DNA from: CAJJDF01 sp965657945
GTDB taxonomy: Bacteria; Bacteroidota; Bacteroidia; Flavobacteriales_D; CAJJDF01
DNA length: 64,000 nt
Direction of reading: 5' to 3'
NCBI GenBank assembly: GCA_965657945.1
Contig: CBFHPW010000005.1
Location: 1 to 64,000 of the forward strand
Program-made: the position numbers and the translations under genes
Notes under the pieces: generated by a model
Seen by the model: the letters and a program-made list of their open reading frames with translations, nothing else
Told to the model about the DNA's origin: nothing
The model's database searches: none
In this document: positions 25,958-34,765 of the stretch, piece by piece
Position numbering within the stretch: position 1 is the first letter of the stretch
Layout: each line of letters opens with the position of its first letter

Positions 25958-26413
25958 TTAGTTCAACATCGGACTCTTTTGTTTTATCACAGGAGCTCCA
26001 TCCTCTGGTGCAGGCTTTAACACCTCTCCTTTGATCTTTACCATTTTCACTTTCCCGTCAACAGAATTAGAAGTAATAGTAACAGATTTGTTGATAGGAC
26101 CAACTCTGTTGGTGGCATAGGTTACTTTCATTTTAGCAGATTCGCCAGGAATAATTGGTTCCTTTGGCCAACTTGGCACAGTACACCCACAACTACCTTT
26201 TGCATTTGTTATCGTTAATGGTTCTGTTCCATTGTTCGTAATGGTGAAATAACAACTTCCATCTGCTCCTTTTTTAATTTTTCCGTAATCGTGTACTTCT
26301 TTATCCAGCGACAATTTTGCTCCTTGAACAAGTTCAGTGCCTTGAGCAAAAGTAGAGGTAGAAAATCCAAAGGCCGCAATTGCCAAACCTGTGTATAATA
26401 TTATTTTTTTCAT
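25958..26413 (-). CDS. DUF1573 protein, copy 1
   Basis: 151 residues: signal peptide about 1-23, then one Ig-like DUF1573 domain with DYGKIKKGADGSCYFTITN, the conserved KGSCGCTVPSWP segment (CGC, possible redox or metal pair) and NRVGPINKSVTITSN. Its C-terminal tail is about 12 residues longer than the neighbour's. Secreted or periplasmic; function unknown. The upstream gene is a close paralogue, so this is a recent tandem duplication. Confidence 0.85.
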   Translation of the reverse strand: MKKIILYTGLAIAAFGFSTSTFAQGTELVQGAKLSLDKEVHDYGKIKKGADGSCYFTITNNGTEPLTITNAKGSCGCTVPSWPKEPIIPGESAKMKVTYATNRVGPINKSVTITSNSVDGKVKMVKIKGEVLKPAPEDGAPVIKQKSPMLN

Positions 26414-26445
26414 TTGAATAATTTTATTAGATGAATACCAATCGA

Positions 26446-26865
26446 TTAGTTAGCCGGAGACGAAGTCACATTGCCCTTAATTCTCACGATTTTTGTGGGC
26501 GCGTTAGTAGCGTTAGAGGTAATTGTTACCGACTTGTTGATAGGTCCAGGTCTGTTTGTATCATACGTCACCTTCATTTTTGCAGATTGTCCTGGTGCAA
26601 TAGGTTCTCTTGGCCAATCTGGTACCGTACATCCACAGCTTCCTTTCGCTCTTGTGATGGTTAAGGGCGCATCTCCATTATTCGTAATTGTAAAATAACA
26701 ACTACCATCAGAACCTTTGGCAATTGTTCCGTAATCGTGCACGTCTTTGTCAATGGCAATTTCTGCCCCTGCCAAAATTGTATTTTCCAAGTTTGTTGTA
26801 GACATAAAGTTCATAGAGAACGCGGCTACTAGAAATAAGCTAAAGGATAGTGTTAAATTTTTCAT
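26446..26865 (-). CDS. DUF1573 protein, copy 2
   Basis: 139 residues: signal peptide about 1-20 and one DUF1573 domain almost identical in layout to the downstream copy (DYGTIAKGSDGSCYFTITN, KGSCGCTVPDWP, NRPGPINKSVTITSN). The two genes are 32 bp apart on the same strand and probably co-transcribed. They differ mainly in signal peptide and C-terminal tail, which suggests different partners or destinations with one conserved fold. Confidence 0.85.
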   Translation of the reverse strand: MKNLTLSFSLFLVAAFSMNFMSTTNLENTILAGAEIAIDKDVHDYGTIAKGSDGSCYFTITNNGDAPLTITRAKGSCGCTVPDWPREPIAPGQSAKMKVTYDTNRPGPINKSVTITSNATNAPTKIVRIKGNVTSSPAN

Positions 26866-27042
26866 AGGTATTTTGTTTATGTGTTTGTGTGTAAAATTTG
26901 CTTTAAATATTCATACTCAAACCTAATAAAAATAATATTTTTCTGCAAAGTACTTAACAACAGATTAACAGAGAATAATCTATTCTTCCTGGTTTAGCTC
27001 AAATGAAAACGAGAAAGTTTTGGAAATATATCTTATCCCAAA

Positions 27043-27645
27043 TCATTTTTTCTTAGGTCGTTTTTCGATCTCCATTTTTCTTATTTCTGTTCGCAAGAAT
27101 TGCCTCAGTTTTTTGGTCTCCTCGGCTTCTAACTGCACCCCAAAAATGATTTTTTTTCCTTGATATTCAAATTCTAAGCTTTCATTACCTATATCCCAAA
27201 ATGCACTTTGCATAACCCAAGAATAAGACCGAACCGAGCGCTCTAATAATTCGATTGAACTCATGTTCGTTAATAAATAGCTGTGTGCTTTGCCAAACTT
27301 TCCATACCCTCTTTTTATGACTAATGACTCTTTATTTAATTTCAAATACTCGACTCCCTTTTTTCTCCAAAGATATACTTTGATGATTTTGTATAAATAA
27401 TATCCCCAAAACACCAGAAACAAAAGTAAAAACAATTGCAATTGACTCTTTGGAGTATCTCCCGCAATTCGATTCAAATAATCTTCTGACAAAGCTATTC
27501 CTAGTATTGAAACCCCCACAAACAACCACAAAACCATCCATGCAAGCAAAACTCCTTCTTTCCACTTCTCTACTTTGGTAGATATAAGAATAGTTGTATA
27601 TTCACTATGACGATGAAAAGATATTCTATTGGATAACCACTTCAT
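27043..27645 (-). CDS. membrane protein with PH-like cytoplasmic domain, unknown
   Basis: 200 residues. Two closely spaced membrane spans (about 31-52 and 69-88), followed by a basic loop and a beta-rich domain with ESLVIKRGYG...YLLTNMSSIELLER...LEFEYQGKKIIFGVQL, the cadence of bacterial PH-like domains; it ends in a very basic helix (KMEIEKRPKKK). No family is recognised with certainty and no functional partner is adjacent. Ordinary composition. Confidence 0.6.
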   Translation of the reverse strand: MKWLSNRISFHRHSEYTTILISTKVEKWKEGVLLAWMVLWLFVGVSILGIALSEDYLNRIAGDTPKSQLQLFLLLFLVFWGYYLYKIIKVYLWRKKGVEYLKLNKESLVIKRGYGKFGKAHSYLLTNMSSIELLERSVRSYSWVMQSAFWDIGNESLEFEYQGKKIIFGVQLEAEETKKLRQFLRTEIRKMEIEKRPKKK

Positions 27646-27745
27646 TTGTTATAAATTTGTTATTATTGACCTCGCAATTGAGTAAGTCCTTTTTTGGCAC
27701 TATAATTGGAATCTCAGATGTAAAATTACTATTAAAATTAACAAG

Positions 27746-28636
27746 ATGAAAAAGACACTATTATTTTTAGGAATCTCTTTATTAACGGTTGGAAATTCGA
27801 TGGCTCAAAGAGACGACAAAATGGTCGAAAAACTTAGAGATATGTATGGAGAAGAAAAATACCAAGATTGCGCTCATGATGCAATTAAGTTTTCTTCGAA
27901 TCCTAAATTCAAAGATAATCCAGAAATCTATGTGTATGCTTCCATGTCTTGCTTGAGAATTTCACAAACTAATGAGGGAGTGGAAGAATTTAAAAAAGCA
28001 TTTAATGATGCTTTGAGCTATGCGGGTAAATACCGCAAAAAAGATAAAGCCGGCCAATATTACGATGATTACATCACCCATTTTGAAGAATTAAAAAAAT
28101 TAGTTGCAGAAGAAGTTGAAAACTACATGTTGGAAGACCGAAAAGCGAAAGTATATAAGTCAGCTAAGAAATCATTAGGGCTTATGACTAAAATCCATAA
28201 AATGGATCCAAATGATAAAGGAGCTTATTTACTTACTGCAGTATTGGAACTAAAAGTAAAAAACACAACCGAAGGTAAAAAGATGCTGAAGGTAATTATG
28301 CCGGAAATCGAAAGACTAGCCCCTTCGAGAGATGAAATGCCAAAAGAAGAGGAATTGACTGATAAAGAATTGGCTAAGAAAAATAAAAAGATTGAGGAAA
28401 TTTTTGGTGGCCCGATGAAACCCATTAAACCTTTTGACGAAATGTCTGAAATGGAACAAGTGTTTTTGAGATTAGCACTCATAGAATATGCTGATTACCT
28501 ATACAGCAAAAAGAAAGTAGACGAAGCAAGGGCAATTATTGAAATTGGAAAGCCATACTTCTACGGAGAAAACGAAGACTATCTAAGAAAATACACAACC
28601 GCCTACAAAGTCATGTATAAAATGATTCATGGATAA
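27746..28636 (+). CDS. secreted TPR-like protein, unknown function
   Basis: 296 residues. Signal peptide about 1-21 (ending SMAQ). The rest is helical and Lys/Glu-rich, with repeated helix pairs such as PEIYVYASMSCLRISQTNEGVEEFKKAF, KMDPNDKGAYLLTAVLELKVKNTTEG and ALIEYADYLYSKKKVDEARAII, the spacing of TPR motifs. Periplasmic scaffold is a guess. Monocistronic: a strong terminator follows. A TAAATTTG box at 27652-27659 would give an 80-base leader. Confidence 0.65.
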   Translation: MKKTLLFLGISLLTVGNSMAQRDDKMVEKLRDMYGEEKYQDCAHDAIKFSSNPKFKDNPEIYVYASMSCLRISQTNEGVEEFKKAFNDALSYAGKYRKKDKAGQYYDDYITHFEELKKLVAEEVENYMLEDRKAKVYKSAKKSLGLMTKIHKMDPNDKGAYLLTAVLELKVKNTTEGKKMLKVIMPEIERLAPSRDEMPKEEELTDKELAKKNKKIEEIFGGPMKPIKPFDEMSEMEQVFLRLALIEYADYLYSKKKVDEARAIIEIGKPYFYGENEDYLRKYTTAYKVMYKMIHG

Positions 28637-28654
28637 TCATATCAACTGATAATA

Positions 28655-28691
28655 CCAGAAGCCTACTAAAAATCTTAGTAGGCTTTTTTTG
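28655..28691 (+). terminator. intrinsic terminator
   Basis: AGCCTACTAA, loop aaatc, TTAGTAGGCT then T7. Perfect ten-base stem after the TPR-like gene. Confidence 0.9.
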
Positions 28692-28899
28692 TGAGATATT
28701 TTTTTCAGTTGGGAAACAGGCTTGACTTATAATTAAGACCCTAATTTCGCACTAAACTATGGTATGTTGCGGACAAAGAATATTCAATTCATTTTCAATT
28801 TACTGTATATAGAGCTCGCGAGAGGTACTTCTAAATTGCGAGCCAAAAACCCATAAACTCTTTTGCACATAGATAAATCCTTTATAAACAAGCTACACC
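28692..28899. other. gene-free spacer between two terminators
   Basis: Roughly 210 bp between the plus-strand terminator at 28655 and the minus-strand terminator at 28900. No reading frame longer than about 17 codons and no RNA structure I recognise. Confidence 0.5.
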
Positions 28900-28935
28900 A
28901 AAAAAGGCCATTGCAATAATTCACAATGGCCTTTA
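28900..28935 (-). terminator. intrinsic terminator
   Basis: On the minus strand AAGGCCATTG pairs with CAATGGCCTT, followed by a T-rich run. It ends the outer-membrane beta-barrel gene transcript. Confidence 0.8.
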
Positions 28936-28952
28936 CAATTTTTGTTGTTTAA

Positions 28953-29729
28953 TTATCTTCTTCTTTTTCTTCTTTTCTGCGGGATAAAATTATAACCTAC
29001 AGTCAATTGAAATGAATGATGGTATGAATCAAAATTAATATTTTGTGTAACTGGCATCAGACTGCCCACATAACGAGCTCCAAATCTCAACCCTTTTTCA
29101 AAATCATACATTCCTCCTACAACGGCAGCTATATCCAGCGTATTGTAATCAATATTGAATTTACCAGGCCTTTCGGAATTTGACGTATTGACAGTTGTTT
29201 GGTCATAGATTGTTACACTTGTAGTAACTACATTACTCTCCGTTTTTCCGAGAAAAAACCCAAATTGAGGACCTGCGAATATACTAAAGTAGCTTTTCCT
29301 CCCATACTTTCCCGTGTTGGGTGAAAGATTTAGTTTAAACAACAACGGAAGATCCAAATAGATTAATTCGTTGTAAATATAATTTTCTGAAATTACGGAA
29401 GCTAATTGATTCTCTGAGAAATTTTTCAAAACTTCGTTATAATTCCTTAGACTCACAGAGGGTTCAATTTGAATACCAACCGCCTTCGTTAAAGAATAAT
29501 CTAAAAACAAACCAAAATTATAGCCTATTCCATCAGTTTTAGCATATTGTAAATCCAATTGATCTATTTCGGGTTTAATGGAATTATATTTAGATAGAAT
29601 TGCTCCTGTCGAAGATTGAGGAACTCTGTAATAACCAACTCCTGCTCTCACTCCAAATTTTACTTGCGAAAACACTTCCAACATACAAGTTAGAAGTGCA
29701 ATCGACAACACTACTTTTTTTATATCCAT
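28953..29729 (-). CDS. outer-membrane beta-barrel protein (PorT-like fold)
   Basis: 258 residues. Signal peptide about 1-21 (ending FSQ), then alternating amphipathic strands beginning VKFGVRAGVGYYRV and ending FQLTVGYNFIP with an unusual basic tail of seven Arg/Lys. This is the small porin-like outer-membrane protein family widespread in Bacteroidota. A specific role cannot be assigned; PorT itself is only a structural relative. The thioredoxin-like lipoprotein lies upstream on the same strand, 29 bp away. Confidence 0.75.
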   Translation of the reverse strand: MDIKKVVLSIALLTCMLEVFSQVKFGVRAGVGYYRVPQSSTGAILSKYNSIKPEIDQLDLQYAKTDGIGYNFGLFLDYSLTKAVGIQIEPSVSLRNYNEVLKNFSENQLASVISENYIYNELIYLDLPLLFKLNLSPNTGKYGRKSYFSIFAGPQFGFFLGKTESNVVTTSVTIYDQTTVNTSNSERPGKFNIDYNTLDIAAVVGGMYDFEKGLRFGARYVGSLMPVTQNINFDSYHHSFQLTVGYNFIPQKRRKRRR

Positions 29730-29758
29730 ATCAGATTACTTGGTTTTCCTTGCTTGAT

Positions 29759-30529
29759 TTATTTCGTGAAAGCATTTACAAATTGTAGACCCCACGGCTC
29801 TTTCTTGAATATGACTAAACCAAAAGAAATATCTTTTGTTTTCCAAGCAACGTCTTTTTTGGCCTCGAACTCAAGATTAATTGTATACCCTCGTGATGCA
29901 CCGTTTGTTGTTAACTGATAACCAAAATTTTCTATTGAGCTCACCGTAGTTGGTTTAGCAATCCTGGCAACATAGTTATGGTGAACTGTGTTGTTCCCGT
30001 CAGCATGTCCGTTTTGATATCCTACAATATTATCCACAATCATGTATGGAGCAAGGTAGTATTCTCCAGAAACTTCCGAGAAAAACTTTGTTGTTGTCTT
30101 CAACATAACTTTTTCACCAGAGACTTCCATTTCATAGTTTGCATTCGCTTCTACGTAATCGGACTCTATGTGGTTTGTAATTATCGAGTCATCCGCATTT
30201 GGAATAAAGTTGTAAAAGAAAGTTGGAACACTCCCTCCCAAATTAAATGCGGGACCTACCTCGGTAAATAAAGTAGTACCTTCAACAGTGGTAAAAGCAT
30301 CTTTCCAAGCCATGAATACAGCTTTTCCTCTGTATGATTCTTTTAGCGACTCAAATTGAGGAAATCCCCATGATCCACATGGACCACACCATGTAGCAGT
30401 TCTTTTTCCGATAACAGCCATATTTGATTCTGTCACTTCTAAAGTGTTTTCTGATTCTTCCATAGGTGAAGTCTTACGACACGCTACGAATGCTGTTGCG
30501 ATTAACAGCCCTAGTACAATTTTTTTCAT
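29759..30529 (-). CDS. lipoprotein with thioredoxin-like CGPC motif (Omp28-like)
   Basis: 256 residues from the ATG at 30529. Lipobox at about residues 13-17 (FVACR). TATWCGPCGSWGFPQFESL at about 45-63 holds the CxxC of the thioredoxin fold, as in Omp28-family outer-membrane lipoproteins. The second half (YEMEVSGEKVMLKTTTKF..., LAPYMIVDNIVGYQNG) is the Omp28 beta-rich region. Envelope protein; redox activity is possible but not proven by the motif. Fifteen upstream open codons lack a plausible signal. Confidence 0.8.
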   Translation of the reverse strand: MKKIVLGLLIATAFVACRKTSPMEESENTLEVTESNMAVIGKRTATWCGPCGSWGFPQFESLKESYRGKAVFMAWKDAFTTVEGTTLFTEVGPAFNLGGSVPTFFYNFIPNADDSIITNHIESDYVEANANYEMEVSGEKVMLKTTTKFFSEVSGEYYLAPYMIVDNIVGYQNGHADGNNTVHHNYVARIAKPTTVSSIENFGYQLTTNGASRGYTINLEFEAKKDVAWKTKDISFGLVIFKKEPWGLQFVNAFTK

Positions 30530-30619
30530 AATAATTCGGTTTAATTTGGGTACAATATACAGATTTTTTATCACAAACTCAAGAAATATTGCTTTCCGTT
30601 GAGCTCAGTTTTATGTGTG

Positions 30620-30850
30620 TTAGTTTATTTTACACTCGTTTTTTAAATAACCATTCAGGTAAGAGCCAGTCTCACAGGTAGTTGTAGCATCCTTTTTCTT
30701 TCCAGTTATGACTGTTTCGGTGGTGGTTGTCGCCTGAGGTGATGTAGGCGTTGCGTCAGTTAATGTGCATGTACAAGTATATTCTTTTCTACCACAACTA
30801 GACAAGGCAATTAAACAGGCAACTGATAGGCTCAAAACTATTTTTTTCAT
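30620..30850 (-). CDS. small Cys-containing lipoprotein, unknown
   Basis: 76 residues with lipobox ALSSC (lipidated Cys at about 19). The mature part has a CTC cluster, a Thr/Pro-rich middle (about 35-47), and two later Cys residues (TTCETG, ECKIN), so two disulphides are possible. No family recognised. It precedes the Omp28-like gene on the same strand, 90 bp away. Confidence 0.65.
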   Translation of the reverse strand: MKKIVLSLSVACLIALSSCGRKEYTCTCTLTDATPTSPQATTTTETVITGKKKDATTTCETGSYLNGYLKNECKIN

Positions 30851-31045
30851 CTTATTTTTTTTATAATCTTGGCTAATTTACAAATTTTTTTCGCATCCTA
30901 AACTTTATCCGATAATTTCTTTCAAGCTCAACCACAAAGAATAGGATCAAGAAAAATAAAATCTTGAGTTCTCCTTTTTTTTTAATAGTATGTTTTCAAA
31001 AAACAATCTTTTTTTTCATCTTGCATTCGAATAAAAAAAAAGAAA

Positions 31046-31273
31046 ATGCCAACTTGTCAATTTTGTAAAAAAGAAATTTCCATTAAATCTCAGAAAGCTA
31101 AGAAGTTTTGTTCTACAAATTGTCGAGTAAAAGCCTATCAAAAAAGGAAACGTATGAGTCCTTCCATGACTTGTTACATTTGTAAAGAAGGCGTTTTGAC
31201 CTATCGCATTATGCTCAACAAGGCCCCTCAGATAAAGTGCACGGCCTGCAACACACTCTGGAAAACTGAATAA
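31046..31273 (+). CDS. small double zinc-finger protein
   Basis: 75 residues with two zinc-binding modules. Residues 4-30 read CxxC...KKFCSTNCRVKAYQKRKR, a treble-clef-like C2C2 finger with a basic helix. Residues 43-70 read CYICKEGVL...KCTACNTLW, a zinc-ribbon. Nucleic-acid binding is likely from the basic patch (inference). The stop TAA and the next ATG share a base (TAATG), so the downstream membrane protein is translationally coupled. Confidence 0.7.
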   Translation: MPTCQFCKKEISIKSQKAKKFCSTNCRVKAYQKRKRMSPSMTCYICKEGVLTYRIMLNKAPQIKCTACNTLWKTE

Positions 31274-31590
31274 TGGAAATTATTCGTTTTCTTATTCATT
31301 ATGGATTGCACTTCCTTCTTCCTATTTTGATTGCGGTTGTGTTTTACAAGAAAAATTGGAAAATAGTTTCTATCGTATTTATACTGACCATGCTCGTTGA
31401 CCTAGACCATTTATTGGCAGAGGATATTTTTGTAACCAACCGCTGTAGCATCAATTTCCATCCACTTCATTCAAGTTATGCGATTTCTGCCTACACTTTC
31501 GGACTGTTTTGGAGAAAAACGCGAATAATCAGCATTGGGCTTTTACTCCACATGTTGACCGATTGGCAGGATTGTTTTTGGATAAATTAA
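31273..31590 (+). CDS. DUF6122 membrane protein
   Basis: 105 residues, three to four membrane spans. Conserved polar positions are buried in them: LIHYGLHFLLP, VDLDHLLAED, FHPLHSS and LHMLTDWQDC. The D-x-D-H and H-x-x-H pattern recalls membrane-bound metal-dependent hydrolases (YdjM/LexA-binding-type). Bacteroidota-specific family of unknown role. Coupled to the zinc-finger ORF. Confidence 0.75.
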   Translation: MEIIRFLIHYGLHFLLPILIAVVFYKKNWKIVSIVFILTMLVDLDHLLAEDIFVTNRCSINFHPLHSSYAISAYTFGLFWRKTRIISIGLLLHMLTDWQDCFWIN

Positions 31591-31595
31591 ATCAT

Positions 31596-31880
31596 CTACC
31601 GTTTACCAGGATGTGGTTTTGTGTAATTCTTTTTTGAGGCTTGGTTATCATTTTTCTTGGGCATGGGTCCTCTTAAATGAATGATTAAGCCATTGAGAAA
31701 ATTTCGAAGCAATTGATCTCCACATTCTTGGTAATTCTTGTGGTCCTCTTTTTGAAAAATAGCGTTCAGCTCTGGTTTAGTCATTTTAAAATCAACTAAC
31801 TCCAAAACTTTTAGAATATCCTCATCTCTCAGTTTATGAGCTACTCTTAGCTTTTTCATGATGTCGTTATTTGTAAGCAT
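31596..31880 (-). CDS. DUF1456 family protein (YehS-like)
   Basis: 94 residues from the ATG at 31880. LTNNDIMKKLRVAHKLRDEDIL and the second unit VDFKMTKPELNAIFQKEDHKNYQECGDQLLRNFLNGL are the two helical repeats of DUF1456. The usual member is about 155 residues with two such pairs, so this is a short form ending in a basic tail (SKKNYTKPHPGKR). Cytoplasmic, function unknown. Confidence 0.8.
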   Translation of the reverse strand: MLTNNDIMKKLRVAHKLRDEDILKVLELVDFKMTKPELNAIFQKEDHKNYQECGDQLLRNFLNGLIIHLRGPMPKKNDNQASKKNYTKPHPGKR

Positions 31881-31953
31881 CGTTTCTTTGTTTTTTTCTG
31901 TTAACCAAAAAAGTTGGACATATCCACCCACTTTGCTGGCAGTCTATTTTTTT

Positions 31954-34755
31954 TTAATGGGCTTGCAGCCAATTGTCCCCTGTATTCATTTCCACCTCCA
32001 ACGGAACAACAATTTTTACAGCATTTTCCATGTTATCTTTTACTAGTTTTTCCATTACCTCAATCTCGTTTTTATCCACATCAAAAACGAGTTCATCATG
32101 AACTTGAAGCAACATTCTAGAGTTTAATTTCTTCACCTTCATTTCCTTCAAAACATTTATCATGGCAATTTTTATCACGTCTGCGGCTGTCCCCTGAATT
32201 GGTGCATTAATTGCGTTTCGTTCAGCATGACCGCGCACTATTGCATTACTTGAATTTATATCTTTCAAGTTTCTTCTTCTTCCTAATAATGTTTCTACAT
32301 ATCCGTTGGCCTTGGCTTGCACTATAGCCTCATCCATGTAGGATTTGATTTTAGGATATTTAGCAAAATAGCTATCGATTATTTCCTTCGCTTCTTTTCT
32401 CGGTATTGACAATCGCTGCCCCAAACCAAAAGCTGAAATCCCATAAATGATACCGAAGTTAACCATTTTGGCTTTGCTTCTCATTTCTCTCGTCACTTCT
32501 TCCATAGGCACATCAAATACTTTGGATGCTGTAGCTGAGTGAATGTCGTGTTTATTGACAAATGCTTCAATCATTCCCTCATCTCCACTCAATGCCGCAA
32601 TAATTCGCAATTCTATTTGAGAATAATCCGCAGCCAAAAGAGTAAAGTTTTCATTTCTTGGAATAAATGCTTTTCTGATAAACCTTCCTTTTTCAGTACG
32701 AATAGGAATATTCTGAAGGTTTGGATTTACCGAACTCAAACGACCTGTTGCCGCAACGGTTTGCATGTAACTTGTATGAATCCTCTTTGTATCATCAGCA
32801 ATAAGTAATGGCAAGGCGTCCACATACGTAGATTTTAGCTTTTTTAAGGAACGATACTCAAGTATGATTTCAAATATATCATGTTTCCCCACCATTTTAC
32901 TCAATGTATCCTCGCTTGTAGAATACTGACCAGTTTTAGTTTTTTTAGCTTTTACATCAATGTCCATTTTTTCAAATAAAACCTCCCCTAGTTGTTTGGG
33001 CGAATCTAAATTGAAATCTGAAAAACCAGCCATTTCTTTTATATCACTTTCTAATTTTACCAAATCTGTTTCGAGTTCTTTGGAAAAATCCTCCAAGGCG
33101 TTTACATCCAGGTTCACTCCTTCTCTTTCCATTTTTTCTAAAACAGGCAGCAACGGCATTTCAATTTCCCAAAACAACTTTTCAGTGTTTGTTTCTTTCA
33201 ACTTTTCTTCAAACAGCTTTTTCAACTGAAAAGTGATATCTGCATCTTCACAAGCATACTCAAACACTTCTGAAGGATCTAAATCACGCATATTCTTCTG
33301 GTTCTTTCCTTTTTTTCCAATCAATGTCTCGATTGAAACAGGCTTGTAGCCCAGATAAGTTTCAGCCAACAAATCCATGTTGTGTCTCATATCTGGCTGG
33401 ATTAAGTAATGAGCAATCATCGTATCAAACAATCTTCCTCGAATAGTTAAACCATAATTCTGAACAACAGCCAAATCATACTTTAAGTTGTGGGCTATTT
33501 TTTCGATATCTTCGGATTCGAACAAATCTTTAAACTCGTTTAAAACAGAGGTTGCCTCTGCTCTATCTTGAGGAAAAGAAACATAAAACCCTTCTCCCTT
33601 TTTAAAAGAAAACGCGATCCCTACAATCTCTGCAAGCAAGGCATCAAGGGAAGTGGTCTCAGTATCAAAACAGAAAGTTTTCTGCTTCATCAAAGTTGCA
33701 ATAAGTTCCGTTCTTTTTTCTTTTGTGTCTATCAATTGATACGAGTTCTTAACAGTTTCAATTGTTTTAAAATCGACAGCTTCGGCTGTTTGCAAATCAC
33801 CAGATTTACTTGCAGCCTGAGCGGAAAACATATCCAATTGACCTTCGGTTGTGGTGTTTTGAATTTCCACACCAAAAGCCCTTTTCGCTAATGTTCTAAA
33901 TTCCAATTCACTGAATAATTCAATAATTTTGTCCTTATCGGGTTCGGACATGATCAACTCTTTTTCATCAAACTCTACAGGAACGTCCAATATGATGGTC
34001 GCCAATTTTTTAGAAAGCAATCCTTGCTCAGCGAAATTAATTACGTTCTCTTTTTGTTTTCCCTTCAGCTCTTGTGCATTGGCAATCAAATTTTCTACAG
34101 AGCCGTATTGCTTGATTAACTTTTTTGCGGTTTTCTCACCAATACCCGGTATTCCTGGAATATTATCTACGGCATCTCCCCATAATCCTAAAATATCGAT
34201 TACCTGCTTGGGGTGCTCTACTTCAAAGTTTTCGCAAATTTCCTTTACGCCTAATACTTCTGCTGGCTTTCCCATTCGGGCCGGCTTATACATAAAAACT
34301 TTATCGGTTACCAATTGTCCAAAATCCTTATCTGGCGTCATCATGTAAGTAGTGAAACCGGCTTCTTCAGCTTTTACGGAAAGGGTTCCAATTACATCAT
34401 CTGCTTCGTATCCCTCTTTCATCAAAATTGGAATGTGAAAAGCTCGAATAATATCCATGATAATTGGCACAGATTTTTTAATGTCTTCAGGTGTTTCTTG
34501 TCTATTTGCCTTGTATGCAGCAAACTCTTGTGTTCGTAAAGTTGCAGCCGGAAAATCAAAAACAACAGCAATGTGAGTAGGCTTGTGATTATTCAAAATA
34601 TCAAGCAAAGTATTGGTAAAACCCAATACAGCTGATGTGTTCAACCCTTTCGAGTTTATTCTTGGATTCTTAATAAAAGCATAGTAAGCCCTAAAAATTA
34701 GCGCATAAGCGTCTAATAAATATAATTTTTTTTCTTCTTTCTTTTCTACTTCCAT
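31954..34755 (-). CDS. polA: DNA polymerase I
   Basis: 933 residues from the ATG at 34755; a TTG nine codons upstream would overlap rsmA and is less likely. Three domains: 5'-3' nuclease (about 10-300; EADDVIGTL), 3'-5' exonuclease (about 340-520; FDTETTSLDAL with the DxE metal residues, so proofreading looks intact), and polymerase (about 530-933) with motif A DYSQIELRI, motif B KMVNFGIIYG and motif C LQVHDELVF. Performs Okazaki-fragment maturation and repair synthesis. rsmA lies 10 bp upstream on the same strand. Confidence 0.98.
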   Translation of the reverse strand: MEVEKKEEKKLYLLDAYALIFRAYYAFIKNPRINSKGLNTSAVLGFTNTLLDILNNHKPTHIAVVFDFPAATLRTQEFAAYKANRQETPEDIKKSVPIIMDIIRAFHIPILMKEGYEADDVIGTLSVKAEEAGFTTYMMTPDKDFGQLVTDKVFMYKPARMGKPAEVLGVKEICENFEVEHPKQVIDILGLWGDAVDNIPGIPGIGEKTAKKLIKQYGSVENLIANAQELKGKQKENVINFAEQGLLSKKLATIILDVPVEFDEKELIMSEPDKDKIIELFSELEFRTLAKRAFGVEIQNTTTEGQLDMFSAQAASKSGDLQTAEAVDFKTIETVKNSYQLIDTKEKRTELIATLMKQKTFCFDTETTSLDALLAEIVGIAFSFKKGEGFYVSFPQDRAEATSVLNEFKDLFESEDIEKIAHNLKYDLAVVQNYGLTIRGRLFDTMIAHYLIQPDMRHNMDLLAETYLGYKPVSIETLIGKKGKNQKNMRDLDPSEVFEYACEDADITFQLKKLFEEKLKETNTEKLFWEIEMPLLPVLEKMEREGVNLDVNALEDFSKELETDLVKLESDIKEMAGFSDFNLDSPKQLGEVLFEKMDIDVKAKKTKTGQYSTSEDTLSKMVGKHDIFEIILEYRSLKKLKSTYVDALPLLIADDTKRIHTSYMQTVAATGRLSSVNPNLQNIPIRTEKGRFIRKAFIPRNENFTLLAADYSQIELRIIAALSGDEGMIEAFVNKHDIHSATASKVFDVPMEEVTREMRSKAKMVNFGIIYGISAFGLGQRLSIPRKEAKEIIDSYFAKYPKIKSYMDEAIVQAKANGYVETLLGRRRNLKDINSSNAIVRGHAERNAINAPIQGTAADVIKIAMINVLKEMKVKKLNSRMLLQVHDELVFDVDKNEIEVMEKLVKDNMENAVKIVVPLEVEMNTGDNWLQAH

Positions 34756-34765
34756 TTCTTCTTTT

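Noticed and set aside
26431..26698. Two plus-strand frames over DUF1573 copy 2
   Set aside because: Antisense to a clearly conserved domain; no start context.
33929..34348. 139-codon plus-strand frame inside polA
   Set aside because: Antisense shadow of conserved nuclease-domain codons; Ser/Phe/Ile-rich with no motif.
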